From an uncultured Lachnospiraceae bacterium (GTDB lineage: Bacteria > Bacillota > Clostridia > Lachnospirales > Lachnospiraceae), in assembly GCA_902783765.1 (NCBI GenBank), contig CACZSB010000130.1, positions 1 through 15,909 of the forward strand: DNA of 15,909 nucleotides, given 5' to 3'. Below are positions 7,025 through 14,292 of this stretch, one piece after another; position 1 is the stretch's first letter, and every line of letters begins with the position of its first letter. The notes beneath the pieces were generated by a model, which saw only the letters and a program-made list of their open reading frames with translations, was not told the origin of the DNA and searched no databases. Position numbers and translations under genes: made by a program.

Positions 7025-7939
7025 ATGGAGTACATTTTCAAGGCAGACAATCTTTGCAAATATTACGGGAGCTTCAAGGCCCTGGAAGCTGTGAATATGG
7101 CCGTCCCCCAGGGAAGCATTTACGGCTTTGTGGGAAAAAACGGAGCCGGCAAGACTACCCTGATGCGGCTTATGTGCGGCCTGCAATTTCCCAGTGCCGG
7201 AAGCTATGAGCTTTTTGGCAAGAAGAACACGGACACCGCCCTGCCCCCTTTACGGAAAAGAATCGGCGCGGTGGTGGAGGCTCCGGCCATCTATAAAGAC
7301 CTCAGCGCCCAAGATAACTTAAAGCTCCAGTGCCTGAATCTGGGACTGCCGGATTATGGGGATATCCCCGGGCTTTTGAAGCTGGTGGGGCTGGAGCAGG
7401 CGGGCAAGAAAAAGGCCGGAAAGTTCTCCCTGGGTATGAAACAGCGGCTGGGCATTGCCGTGGCCCTCTGTGGCCATCCGGATTTTCTGGTACTGGATGA
7501 ACCCACCAACGGTCTGGATCCCCAGGGGATTGTGGAGATGCGGGAACTGCTCCTTAAACTGAATCGGGAGCAGGGCATCACCCTCCTGATTTCCAGCCAT
7601 ATTTTAGAGGAGCTGTCCAAGCTGGCCACCCATTACGGCTTTATTGACGGGGGGCGGATTCTCCGGGAAATGAGTGCCCAGGAGCTGGAGCGGGAATGCC
7701 GCAAATGCGTCCGCATGAAGGTGGAGGATACCCGGATTCTGGCCCGCATTATGGAAGGGCTGGGCCTGGAATACAAGATCATCGACCAGAAGCTGGCGGA
7801 TGTCTATGGCAGTCTGAACTTCTCCGAAACCGCCGCCCGCTTTGCCGAAGCCGGATGCGTCATCTTCTCCATGGAGGAGCATGACGAGAGCCTGGAGGCC
7901 TTTTTCATCTCCCTGGTGGGAGGGGACCGCCATGCTTAA
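7025..7939 (+). CDS. ABC transporter ATPase, BcrA/LanF-like with E-loop
   Basis: This 304-residue cytoplasmic ATPase powers the two permeases that follow. Walker A is GKNGAGKT (37-44), the signature is SLGMKQ (135-140), Walker B with the catalytic Glu is LVLDEP (155-160), the D-loop is NGLDP and the switch His is H192. At the Q-loop position it has Glu (E85 in IGAVVEAPAIY), the E-loop reported as typical of lantibiotic immunity ATPases (LanF) and common in BcrA-type resistance ATPases. The tail (about 215-304) is the accessory region usual in this family. The start at 7025 follows a strong AAGGAGG seven bases upstream. The next gene overlaps by 8 bp. Export or expulsion of a membrane-active peptide is the likeliest role; the actual compound is unknown. 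Confidence 0.94.
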   Translation: MEYIFKADNLCKYYGSFKALEAVNMAVPQGSIYGFVGKNGAGKTTLMRLMCGLQFPSAGSYELFGKKNTDTALPPLRKRIGAVVEAPAIYKDLSAQDNLKLQCLNLGLPDYGDIPGLLKLVGLEQAGKKKAGKFSLGMKQRLGIAVALCGHPDFLVLDEPTNGLDPQGIVEMRELLLKLNREQGITLLISSHILEELSKLATHYGFIDGGRILREMSAQELERECRKCVRMKVEDTRILARIMEGLGLEYKIIDQKLADVYGSLNFSETAARFAEAGCVIFSMEEHDESLEAFFISLVGGDRHA

Positions 7940-8699
7940 TCTGCTGCGGGTGGATATCAAAAGATATTGCATCACCAAGCGTTTTTGGCTCCTGGCTTTG
8001 GGCTCTGCCGCCCTGACCCCCTTTCTGGTGGGGCTGTTCCTATTCATTTTGGCCCAGGCTACGGGGGATTCTTACCAGGTTTCTCTGGCGGTATTTACCG
8101 TTTATTCCTCCATGGCAGCCATTCTTCTGGCCATGCTGATAACAAGTCTTTTACACGAGGAAGTGGGGGAAGGCATTGTAAGAAATAAGCTGATTTCCGG
8201 GCAGAAAAGAAGCCATATTTTCCTGTCCTATTGCCTGCTCCACGCCCTCCTGGCCCTGCTGTTGCAGTTGATTGCCCTGCTGGGTGCCTGTATCCTGCCC
8301 CTGCTGCTGGGAGCGGTCTGGAACCTGCAGGGGAGCGAACTGATTCGACTGACCGCCATTTCCGCCCTGGCGTCTATGGCCGTCAGCCTCTTTTTTACGG
8401 CCCTGTATTTCTGCTTTTGCACCAGCAAAGCCGCTTTCATATTACCGGGGGCCGTGGCAATAATCATGAAAGTTGCTATGACGGTCATTATGGATGCCCT
8501 GTATACGGAAAGCGGTATTCCCAAGGTGTCCGGTGCTACCCTGAAAATATATAAAGGGATCGACCGTTTCCTTCCCTTTGCTCATCTGACTGATTTGCCC
8601 CGGTGGGACAATGCCTCTTATTTTTGGGGAAGCGGCGTGTTGATTTTGCTGTCCCTGACGGCGGGCCTGTTAGTTTTTTCCAGAAAGGATTTGAAATGA
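7932..8699 (+). CDS. ABC-2 type transporter permease (first of two)
   Basis: This 255-residue integral membrane protein has about six hydrophobic segments (roughly 17-42, 52-75, one or two in 97-130, 142-163, 168-190, 231-250). Between the second and third is EEVGEGIVRNKLISG (76-90), the conserved cytoplasmic motif of LanE/LanG and related ABC-2 permeases. The start at ATG 7932 is chosen because it overlaps the ATPase stop by 8 bp and follows GGAGGGG; the frame is open further upstream only within the ATPase gene. The stop overlaps the next ATG (ATGA at 8696-8699). It probably forms the membrane channel together with its neighbour. Confidence 0.9.
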   Translation: MLNLLRVDIKRYCITKRFWLLALGSAALTPFLVGLFLFILAQATGDSYQVSLAVFTVYSSMAAILLAMLITSLLHEEVGEGIVRNKLISGQKRSHIFLSYCLLHALLALLLQLIALLGACILPLLLGAVWNLQGSELIRLTAISALASMAVSLFFTALYFCFCTSKAAFILPGAVAIIMKVAMTVIMDALYTESGIPKVSGATLKIYKGIDRFLPFAHLTDLPRWDNASYFWGSGVLILLSLTAGLLVFSRKDLK

Positions 8700-9433
8700 A
8701 GGATTTAGTAAAAATCGACTTATATCGTCTGGGCCGTCATAAACTATATTGGGCCGGGTGCCTGCTGGCGCTGGGCTTTACCGCCTGGTTTCTGCTGGTC
8801 CGCCCCATTCCTCAGCTGGAAAAATACGAGGCGGAAAAGGTGGCTATTTTATTAAACGCCGGAATTTCCTTTTATTTCTCCTTTTTTGTGGGGCTGTTCC
8901 TGGGAAGCGAATGGGCGGACGGAATCCTCAGAAACAAGGTGATGGCCGGCCACAGCCAAAAGGCGGTTTTGGGGGGCCACTACCTGAGCCTTCTGGCAGC
9001 CCTGGGGGGCATGACCCTTTCCTGGCTGCTGGGGGCCCTGGCAGGGGGCGTGGCCCTCAGCGGAAGCCTGCTTTTCTTCTGCCTGAAGTCCCTGCTGTTT
9101 AATGCCGCCTTTATTGCGGTGATTCAGGCCATTTGCTTTCGTTTGAGAAAGCAGAGCCAGGGAATCATTTTTACCGGCACCATATTCTATATGACTTTTG
9201 TGGGCACCCTGGCGGGGAATTTATTATATTCCATTTCCATGGGCCGCCCCGTCTTGCATAAGTTAGTGGCACTCCTGTATAATACTTCCGCCATAGGACA
9301 ATGCTTTGCGGGAAGCGGCCTGGCGGATGAGGGCCTAAACAACCCCCTCCTTCAGATTCCGGTGTCCCTGGTTCTTATGGCCGGAGCTTTGCTCTTGGGC
9401 TCTTTGGGGCTGAATAAAAGAAGTATTGATTGA
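8696..9433 (+). CDS. ABC-2 type transporter permease (second of two)
   Basis: This 245-residue membrane protein is a diverged paralogue of the preceding permease. It shares the short basic N terminus (MKDLVKIDLYRL against MLNLLRVDIKRY) and the motif DGILRNKVMAGHSQK (75-89) in the same place. Six hydrophobic segments are visible. The start at 8696 overlaps the previous stop and follows AAAGG. A pair of unlike permeases with one ATPase matches the LanFEG or CprABC arrangement. The kinase gene begins 15 bases after the stop. Confidence 0.9.
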   Translation: MKDLVKIDLYRLGRHKLYWAGCLLALGFTAWFLLVRPIPQLEKYEAEKVAILLNAGISFYFSFFVGLFLGSEWADGILRNKVMAGHSQKAVLGGHYLSLLAALGGMTLSWLLGALAGGVALSGSLLFFCLKSLLFNAAFIAVIQAICFRLRKQSQGIIFTGTIFYMTFVGTLAGNLLYSISMGRPVLHKLVALLYNTSAIGQCFAGSGLADEGLNNPLLQIPVSLVLMAGALLLGSLGLNKRSID

Positions 9434-9447
9434 TTTGGAGCCATTCC

Positions 9448-10362
9448 ATGGAATATCTGCTGGCGGGGCTGGGCATCATTACAGCCCTGCTGATTTTAAA
9501 AATCCGGGCCATGAAACAATCTTTGCGGCAGATCCGCAAGGATTTTTCGGACCGTTCCGGAGGAGAGAGCAACGGATTGCTTAGCGTCAGCAGCCGGGAC
9601 AGAGACCTGTGCAGGCTGGCTTCGGACATGAACGAGGCCCTGAAAAAGCAGCGCCAGGCCTACCTTTTGTACCATCAGGGGGATCGGGAGCTGAAAAGCG
9701 CCATCACCCATATTTCCCATGATCTTCGTACCCCTCTGACGGCCATCAGCGGCTATTTGGAACTGTTAAAGGCAGAGGAAAAAAGCGAGACGGCCGGGAA
9801 ATATCTTTCCATTATTGAGGAAAGAACCGGGCATATGAAGAAGCTGTGCGAGGAAATGTTTGCCTATTCCCTTATCAGTGCCGGCGAGGAAGAGGAACTG
9901 CCCTTAGAGACCGTGGATGTGAATCGGATGCTGGAGGATTGCATCCTGCAATACCATGGGGCGTTAGAGGAAAAGGGCATTGCCCTGACAGTGGATATCA
10001 GTGAAAAACGTATTCTCCGGTCTCTGAACAAAATGCAGATGGAGCGGGTTTTTTCCAATTTAATGAGCAACGCCTTAAAGTACAGCGACGGGGATTTAAG
10101 CATTTCCCTGGATGATTCGGGGATGATTTGCTTTGCCAACGGGGCGGCGGGTCTTTCGGCTCTGGAAGCGGAGCGGCTATTCGGGCGTTTTTATACCGTG
10201 GAAAATGCTCAAAACTCCACCGGCCTGGGACTGGCCATTGCTAAAGCCTTTGTGGAACGTATGCAGGGAACAATGCAGGCCAAGTATCGGGAAGGGCGGC
10301 TATATATTTTATTGAGCTTCCCGGAAGAAAGGGATTGCGAAAAAACCTGTCATCCTGAGTAA
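9448..10362 (+). CDS. Sensor histidine kinase with one membrane segment and no extracellular domain
   Basis: This 304-residue kinase is the likely partner of the response regulator at 6229. It has a single N-terminal membrane helix (about 3-18), a short linker predicted helical (20-80), then the dimerisation helix with phospho-acceptor H91 in ISHDLRTPLTAISGY. The ATP domain shows an N-box with N204 and N208 (FSNLMSNALKYS), an F-box FGRFY (245-249) and G2 TGLGLA (258-263). The usual DxGxG G1 box is not seen; the equivalent stretch reads ICFANGAAG (227-235), a variant I recall in kinases beside such transporters. With no sensor domain, the signal may come from the membrane or the transporter. 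The start at ATG 9448 follows GGAG at seven bases. The last four codons and the stop look repeat-derived. Confidence 0.92.
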   Translation: MEYLLAGLGIITALLILKIRAMKQSLRQIRKDFSDRSGGESNGLLSVSSRDRDLCRLASDMNEALKKQRQAYLLYHQGDRELKSAITHISHDLRTPLTAISGYLELLKAEEKSETAGKYLSIIEERTGHMKKLCEEMFAYSLISAGEEEELPLETVDVNRMLEDCILQYHGALEEKGIALTVDISEKRILRSLNKMQMERVFSNLMSNALKYSDGDLSISLDDSGMICFANGAAGLSALEAERLFGRFYTVENAQNSTGLGLAIAKAFVERMQGTMQAKYREGRLYILLSFPEERDCEKTCHPE

Positions 10363-10413
10363 ACAAAGCGAGTCGAAGAACCTTAAAATATAGTGGTTCA
10401 TAGGATTCTTCGA
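10348..10413 (+). repeat. Dispersed GTCATCCTGAG-type repeat with hairpin, overlapping the kinase 3' end
   Basis: TGTCATCCTGAGTAAA begins at 10348 and continues to AGCGAGTCGAAGAACC. It is the same pattern as the minus-strand copy at 6905-6932. TCGAAGAACCT (10373-10383) pairs with AGGATTCTTCGA (10402-10413), leaving one bulged base and an 18-base loop. No T-run follows, so it is not a standard terminator. The TAA of the kinase (10360-10362) lies inside the repeat. Confidence 0.5.
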
Positions 10414-10477
10414 TTATTTGGTCGTTTTTACAGTCCCAAAACAACGAGAGAACGTGAAAAAAGAGGTCATATGCTGC

Positions 10478-11560
10478 ATGAGAAAAGTTAAGAAGAAAAC
10501 CTTGGTCATTGTGCTGGACATCCTGCTCCTGCTGATAAGCGCATGGTGGATATTAACAGTTAGCATTTACGATGAAAATGTCAATCAGCGCTTATGTTCC
10601 TACGAACCCTTGAAGCTGCTTGTAGAGGACTTCGATGGTCTGCAATGCACGCAATACAAGTTTTCCTCAGACAAAGGGCAAAGGCTGGCCGGATATCTGT
10701 ACAGCGCAGGCAGCAATCAACGGGGCATAATCATCCTTGCTCACGGATATGGAGGTGGTCACAACTCCTACATGGATTGTGCGAATTATTTCGCACAGAA
10801 CGGGTACTATGTGTTCGCCTATGATGCCACCGGAAACGATGCCAGCGAGGGGGATGGTGTGGGTGCTTTTCCACAAGGGGTGGTCGATCTTGATTATGCT
10901 ATCTCGTTTGTGAAAGAGAGCGGTAACTTCCCGGCGCTTCCGATAGGCCTTTTTGGACACAGTTGGGGGGGCTATAGCGTGTGCAGCGTACTTGCGTATC
11001 ATCCCGAAGTAAAAGCTGTTATTGCCTGTTGTGGCTGCAACCGTCCCTCTGATTTATTCGAAGCAGTGGGCAAGAAAACGGCAGGGGATGTGATTTATGC
11101 TATGATGCCCTTTGTGAAGCTCCACGAATGGTTCAAATACGGAACGTATGCCACCAGCACGGCAATGGATGGCTTTGAAAAAAGTAAAGCGGCGATTATG
11201 ATAGCCCACAGCGAGGATGATGATGTGGTTCCTGTTTCTTACGGATACAATCTGTATTACGAGAAGTACAAGGAGGATTCACGTTTTACCTTCCTGCATT
11301 TTGAAAATAAGGGGCACAGTGACTTTTTTATCGACGGCAATGACACCTACAAGGATGAGTTTGATGCCGAAGCTAAAAAATGGTTTGAAACGCTGGGATA
11401 TGACCGCAACGCAGACGAAAACAAGGAACGGTTTAAAAAGGACAGAGCCGAATATATAAATAGCCACCTCGATAGAGCAAGGTGGAGCCATCGTTTGGAC
11501 AAAGCCCTCTTTGAGCGCTTCCTGGATTTTTATAACAAGAACATGCCTCAGCCTGAATGA
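10478..11560 (+). CDS. Membrane-anchored alpha/beta hydrolase
   Basis: This 360-residue protein has a basic N terminus and one membrane helix (about 8-29), so the catalytic domain is probably outside the membrane. The serine-hydrolase features are clear: an oxyanion motif AHGYGGGHNSY (88-98), nucleophile S162 in GHSWGG, an acidic residue in AHSEDDDVVP (Asp 247-249) and H280 in KGHSDFF. This is the BAAT/DUF-type or YqkD-like fold. The substrate is unknown. The ATG at 10478 is chosen because MRKVKKK plus the helix makes a normal anchor; AAGAGG sits rather far upstream (about 12 bases), and a GTG at 10454 is an alternative. Base composition is visibly lower in G/C than the genes on both sides (28 of 60 at 11161-11220), which suggests later acquisition. 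Nothing ties it to the transporter module. Confidence 0.88.
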   Translation: MRKVKKKTLVIVLDILLLLISAWWILTVSIYDENVNQRLCSYEPLKLLVEDFDGLQCTQYKFSSDKGQRLAGYLYSAGSNQRGIIILAHGYGGGHNSYMDCANYFAQNGYYVFAYDATGNDASEGDGVGAFPQGVVDLDYAISFVKESGNFPALPIGLFGHSWGGYSVCSVLAYHPEVKAVIACCGCNRPSDLFEAVGKKTAGDVIYAMMPFVKLHEWFKYGTYATSTAMDGFEKSKAAIMIAHSEDDDVVPVSYGYNLYYEKYKEDSRFTFLHFENKGHSDFFIDGNDTYKDEFDAEAKKWFETLGYDRNADENKERFKKDRAEYINSHLDRARWSHRLDKALFERFLDFYNKNMPQPE

Positions 11561-11587
11561 TGGTTATTTCCAGAAATATCCGAATTG

Positions 11588-11596
11588 TGCTATAAT
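11588..11596 (+). promoter_or_regulatory. Extended -10 promoter for pcrA
   Basis: TGCTATAAT (11588-11596) is a perfect -10 box with the TGn extension. At 17 bp upstream only a weak -35 (TTCCAG, 11568-11573) is seen. The helicase start is about 50 bases downstream. Confidence 0.6.
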
Positions 11597-11646
11597 CAGA
11601 ATATAAAACCATCTTTTCCAATCTCTGGATTTTTATAAGGAGCAAT

Positions 11647-13935
11647 ATGATCTTACAGGATATGTCCTTAAATCCGCCCCAGCAGGAGGCGGTTGTAGCC
11701 ACGGAGGGGCCCCTGCTGATTCTGGCGGGGGCCGGCTCCGGGAAGACCCGGACCCTCACGGCCCGGGTGGCCTATTTACTGGAGCAGGGCATCCGGCCCT
11801 GGAATATTCTGGCCATCACCTTTACCAACAAGGCGGCGGAAGAAATGCGCAGCCGGGTCAGAGCCTCTGCCCCGGAGGGGGATAAGGTCTGGGTGGCCAC
11901 CTTCCACAGTACCTGCCTGCGGATCCTCCGCAGCGGAGCAGACCGCCTGGGCTACGGCAAAGATTTCAGTATTTATGATACGGACGACAGCCGGGTGCTG
12001 ATGCGGCGGGTCATTAAGGAGCTGGACTTCGACCCCAAGCAGTTCCGGGAACGGGAAATGCTTCGGCAGATTTCCGCCATGAAAAATAAAATGATTTCCC
12101 TGGCGGAAAGCGAAGTCACGGCGGCCTCCTTCCGGGAAAAGCGCATCGCCCGGATTTACCAGGAATACCAGCGGCGGCTGATGCTGGCCAATGCCATGGA
12201 TTTTGACGATCTTCTGCTGAACACGGTCAAGCTTTTTGAAGAAAACGAGGATATTCTGGCCTACTGGCGGAATCGCTTCCGTTATATTCTGATTGACGAG
12301 TACCAGGATACCAACCCGGCTCAGTTCCGTTTTGCAGAGCTTTTGGCCCGGGAACATCGGAATCTTTGTGTGGTGGGGGACGACGACCAGTCCATCTACC
12401 GTTTTCGCGGGGCGGAAATTCGCAATATCCTCGGTTTTGAAAAGGATTTTCCCGAAAGCCGGGTCATCCGGCTGGAGCAAAATTACCGCTCCACGGGCCA
12501 TATTTTAGGGGCGGCCAACGGGGTCATTGCCCATAATCGCTCCCGCCGGGAAAAGACCCTCTGGACTTCTCAGGAGCCCGGGGAGAAGCTGATCTGGCGG
12601 GAATACGAGGAGGCCCGGGAGGAGGCCCGGGGCATTGCCCGGGATATTGTGAAGGAGCGGGACCGCTTTCCCTACGGGGACTGTGCCGTGCTGTATCGCA
12701 CCAATGCCCAGTCCCGGGTGCTGGAGGAGGTTTTTGTGGCCCAGGGCCTGCCCTACCGACTGATCGGAGGGATAAATTTCTACGAGCGCCGGGAAGTAAA
12801 GGACCTTTTGTCCTACCTGCGGCTGATTGCCAATCCCCGGGATGACGTATCCCTGCGGCGCATTGTGAATGTGCCCCGGCGGGGGATCGGGGACAGTTCC
12901 CTGGAACGGGTGGCGGCCTACAGCGACGCCCGGGGCCTTTCCCTGCTGGAGGCCATGGACCAGGCGGAGCAGATTCCGGACCTGAAACGGGCCGCCGGAA
13001 AGATACGGGAGTTTGTGGATTTAATCAGCGGCCTGCGCATGGAGGCCCTGTCCCTAAGCGTGGAGGCCCTGATAGAGCGGACCCTCCACAAAAGCGGCTA
13101 TTACGAATCCTTGAATGAGGAGGATTCTATCGAGGCGGAGGCCCGGCGGGAGAATCTTCAGGAGCTGGTGAATAAGGCGGCGGATTTTGGCGGCGAGGTG
13201 GGGCTGGAGCCCTTAAGCCAGTTTCTGTCCGAAGCCTCCCTGGTGGCGGATGTGGATGAGCTGGAATCCGGGGAGGGCAAAGTGGTGCTTATGACCCTGC
13301 ACAGTGCCAAGGGCCTGGAGTTCCCCAAAGTTTATATGGCCGGGATGGAACAGCAGCTTTTCCCCGGGGATCGGGTGCTCTTTTCCGGAGACGAAGCGGA
13401 GCTGGAGGAAGAGCGGCGGCTCTGTTATGTGGGCATCACCCGGGCCATGAAAAAACTGATTTTAAGCGGTGCCGCCCGGCGGATGGTGAACGGACAGTTT
13501 TCCACCCATCTCATCAGCCAGTTTGTGGATGAGATCCCGGCGGAGCATATCATCCGGGAGCGCCAGGGCCTTATGATGTCCCGGGCCCGCTATGAGGAAA
13601 AACGGGATCGGGCGGATTATTTCAGCGGCTTTGGCCGCCGGGAGAGCAGACCCGATTATGATACCATGGGGGACCGGCCCTTCGGCGCGGATAATTTCTC
13701 CCGGGGATTCGGGAAAAAGGCGCCTTCGGCCCCCGCCCCGTCACCGGCTGCAAAAGAAGAAAAGCCTTTGATGACGGAGTTTGCTGTGGGGGATCGGGTG
13801 GTCTCCCGCCGTTTCGGAGCCGGAACCCTGGCCCAGGTGGAGGAGCAGGGCCAGGATTTGCTTTTGACCGTGGATTTTGACAAGTACGGCCGAAAGGTGC
13901 TGATGGCGGCCTATGCGGGCTTTACCCGGGAGTGA
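11647..13935 (+). CDS. pcrA: ATP-dependent DNA helicase PcrA/UvrD
   Basis: This 762-residue superfamily 1A 3'-5' helicase serves DNA repair, replication restart and removal of stalled RNA polymerase. It shows the Q-motif region LNPPQQEAV (8-16), Walker A GAGSGKT (28-34), motif Ia ITFTNKAA, Walker B LIDEYQDT (215-222), motif III VVGDDDQSIYRFRGA (242-256), motif IV RLEQNYRS, motif V TLHSAKGLEF and motif VI RRLCYVGITRA. A Pro/Ala-rich linker leads to a C-terminal Tudor-like domain (EFAVGDRVVSRRFGAGTL to KVLMAAYAGF), which in PcrA binds RNA polymerase. The length is normal for Firmicute PcrA (about 720-760). AAGGAG lies only four bases before the ATG at 11647, which is tight; ATG 11662 is a less likely alternative because it leaves almost nothing before the Q motif. 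It has its own promoter. Confidence 0.96.
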   Translation: MILQDMSLNPPQQEAVVATEGPLLILAGAGSGKTRTLTARVAYLLEQGIRPWNILAITFTNKAAEEMRSRVRASAPEGDKVWVATFHSTCLRILRSGADRLGYGKDFSIYDTDDSRVLMRRVIKELDFDPKQFREREMLRQISAMKNKMISLAESEVTAASFREKRIARIYQEYQRRLMLANAMDFDDLLLNTVKLFEENEDILAYWRNRFRYILIDEYQDTNPAQFRFAELLAREHRNLCVVGDDDQSIYRFRGAEIRNILGFEKDFPESRVIRLEQNYRSTGHILGAANGVIAHNRSRREKTLWTSQEPGEKLIWREYEEAREEARGIARDIVKERDRFPYGDCAVLYRTNAQSRVLEEVFVAQGLPYRLIGGINFYERREVKDLLSYLRLIANPRDDVSLRRIVNVPRRGIGDSSLERVAAYSDARGLSLLEAMDQAEQIPDLKRAAGKIREFVDLISGLRMEALSLSVEALIERTLHKSGYYESLNEEDSIEAEARRENLQELVNKAADFGGEVGLEPLSQFLSEASLVADVDELESGEGKVVLMTLHSAKGLEFPKVYMAGMEQQLFPGDRVLFSGDEAELEEERRLCYVGITRAMKKLILSGAARRMVNGQFSTHLISQFVDEIPAEHIIRERQGLMMSRARYEEKRDRADYFSGFGRRESRPDYDTMGDRPFGADNFSRGFGKKAPSAPAPSPAAKEEKPLMTEFAVGDRVVSRRFGAGTLAQVEEQGQDLLLTVDFDKYGRKVLMAAYAGFTRE

Positions 13936-13942
13936 ATTTTCC

Positions 13943-13979
13943 GTAAATTTCCTGTTCTTTTTCTTTCCGGAAAATTTAC
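13943..13979 (+). promoter_or_regulatory. Inverted repeat overlapping the -35 box of the small membrane protein gene
   Basis: GTAAATTTCC (13943-13952) and GGAAAATTTAC (13969-13979) are inverted copies with one extra base in the right arm, 16 bases apart. The right arm covers most of the -35 box, so a regulator bound here could block or recruit polymerase. AATTTTCC at 13935-13942 can also pair with the right arm. There is no T-run after it, so it is not a clear terminator for pcrA. Confidence 0.4.
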
Positions 13980-14003
13980 AGCGGGCCTATGCCGTGCTAT
14001 AAT
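13975..14003 (+). promoter_or_regulatory. Very strong sigma-A promoter with extended -10
   Basis: TTTACA (13975-13980, five of six), a 17-bp spacer, and TATAAT (13998-14003, six of six) preceded by TGC. It drives the 65-codon gene that starts 31 bases later and, through any readthrough of the terminator, the methyltransferase. Confidence 0.8.
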
Positions 14004-14034
14004 AAAAAAAACTCATCACGAAGGGAGAAGAGAT

Positions 14035-14232
14035 ATGAAGGAAACCAAGAATTCACTGAGCCGTCTTCTGACCGTCTGCGGACTGATCGCCCTGATCGCC
14101 GCCATTGCCTATGGGGTTTATTATTTCTTCTTCGCCGAAGATGAAGAGGATCTGGAAGACGACTTGCTGGAGGAGGGCGCAGGGCCTGAGCTTGTGACGC
14201 CCCTTTCCGAAGACCAGGCGGTGCCGGCCTGA
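14035..14232 (+). CDS. Small single-pass membrane protein with acidic tail
   Basis: This 65-residue protein matches no family I can name. Residues 1-10 are polar and basic (MKETKNSLSR), 11-33 form one membrane helix (LLTVCGLIALIAAIAYGVYYFFF), and 34-65 are strongly acidic (AEDEEDLEDDLLEEGAG). By the positive-inside rule the basic N terminus is probably cytoplasmic and the acidic tail outside; this is inference. It is believable as a gene because AAGGGAG precedes the ATG, a near-perfect promoter lies directly upstream, and a strong terminator begins 20 bases after the stop. Such an isolated, strongly driven small gene could be an abundant membrane modulator. Its position between pcrA and the methyltransferase gives no functional hint. 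Confidence 0.8.
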   Translation: MKETKNSLSRLLTVCGLIALIAAIAYGVYYFFFAEDEEDLEDDLLEEGAGPELVTPLSEDQAVPA

Positions 14233-14251
14233 TAAAGCGGCCGGAAGAATC

Positions 14252-14276
14252 GGGGGCCCCAGGGCCCCCTTTTTTT
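14252..14276 (+). terminator. Rho-independent terminator directly before the methyltransferase ribosome binding site
   Basis: GGGGGCC (14252-14258) pairs with GGCCCCC (14263-14269) around CCAG, followed by seven T (14270-14276). The SD sequence AGGAGA of the next gene starts only three bases later (14279). This is a strong intrinsic terminator for the small gene. Confidence 0.93.
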
Positions 14277-14292
14277 GCAGGAGACCCTTGAT

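Noticed and set aside
10389..10394. TATAGT as a -10 box for the hydrolase
   Set aside because: There is no -35 box at suitable spacing, and it lies in the loop of the dispersed-repeat hairpin.
10373..10413. Repeat hairpin as an intrinsic terminator of the ABC/kinase operon
   Set aside because: The stem is A/T-containing with a bulge and a long loop, and the following bases (TTATTTGG) are not a T-run.
11776..12501. 241-codon minus-strand frame within pcrA
   Set aside because: It lies fully antisense to conserved helicase motifs; such frames are common in GC-rich genes.
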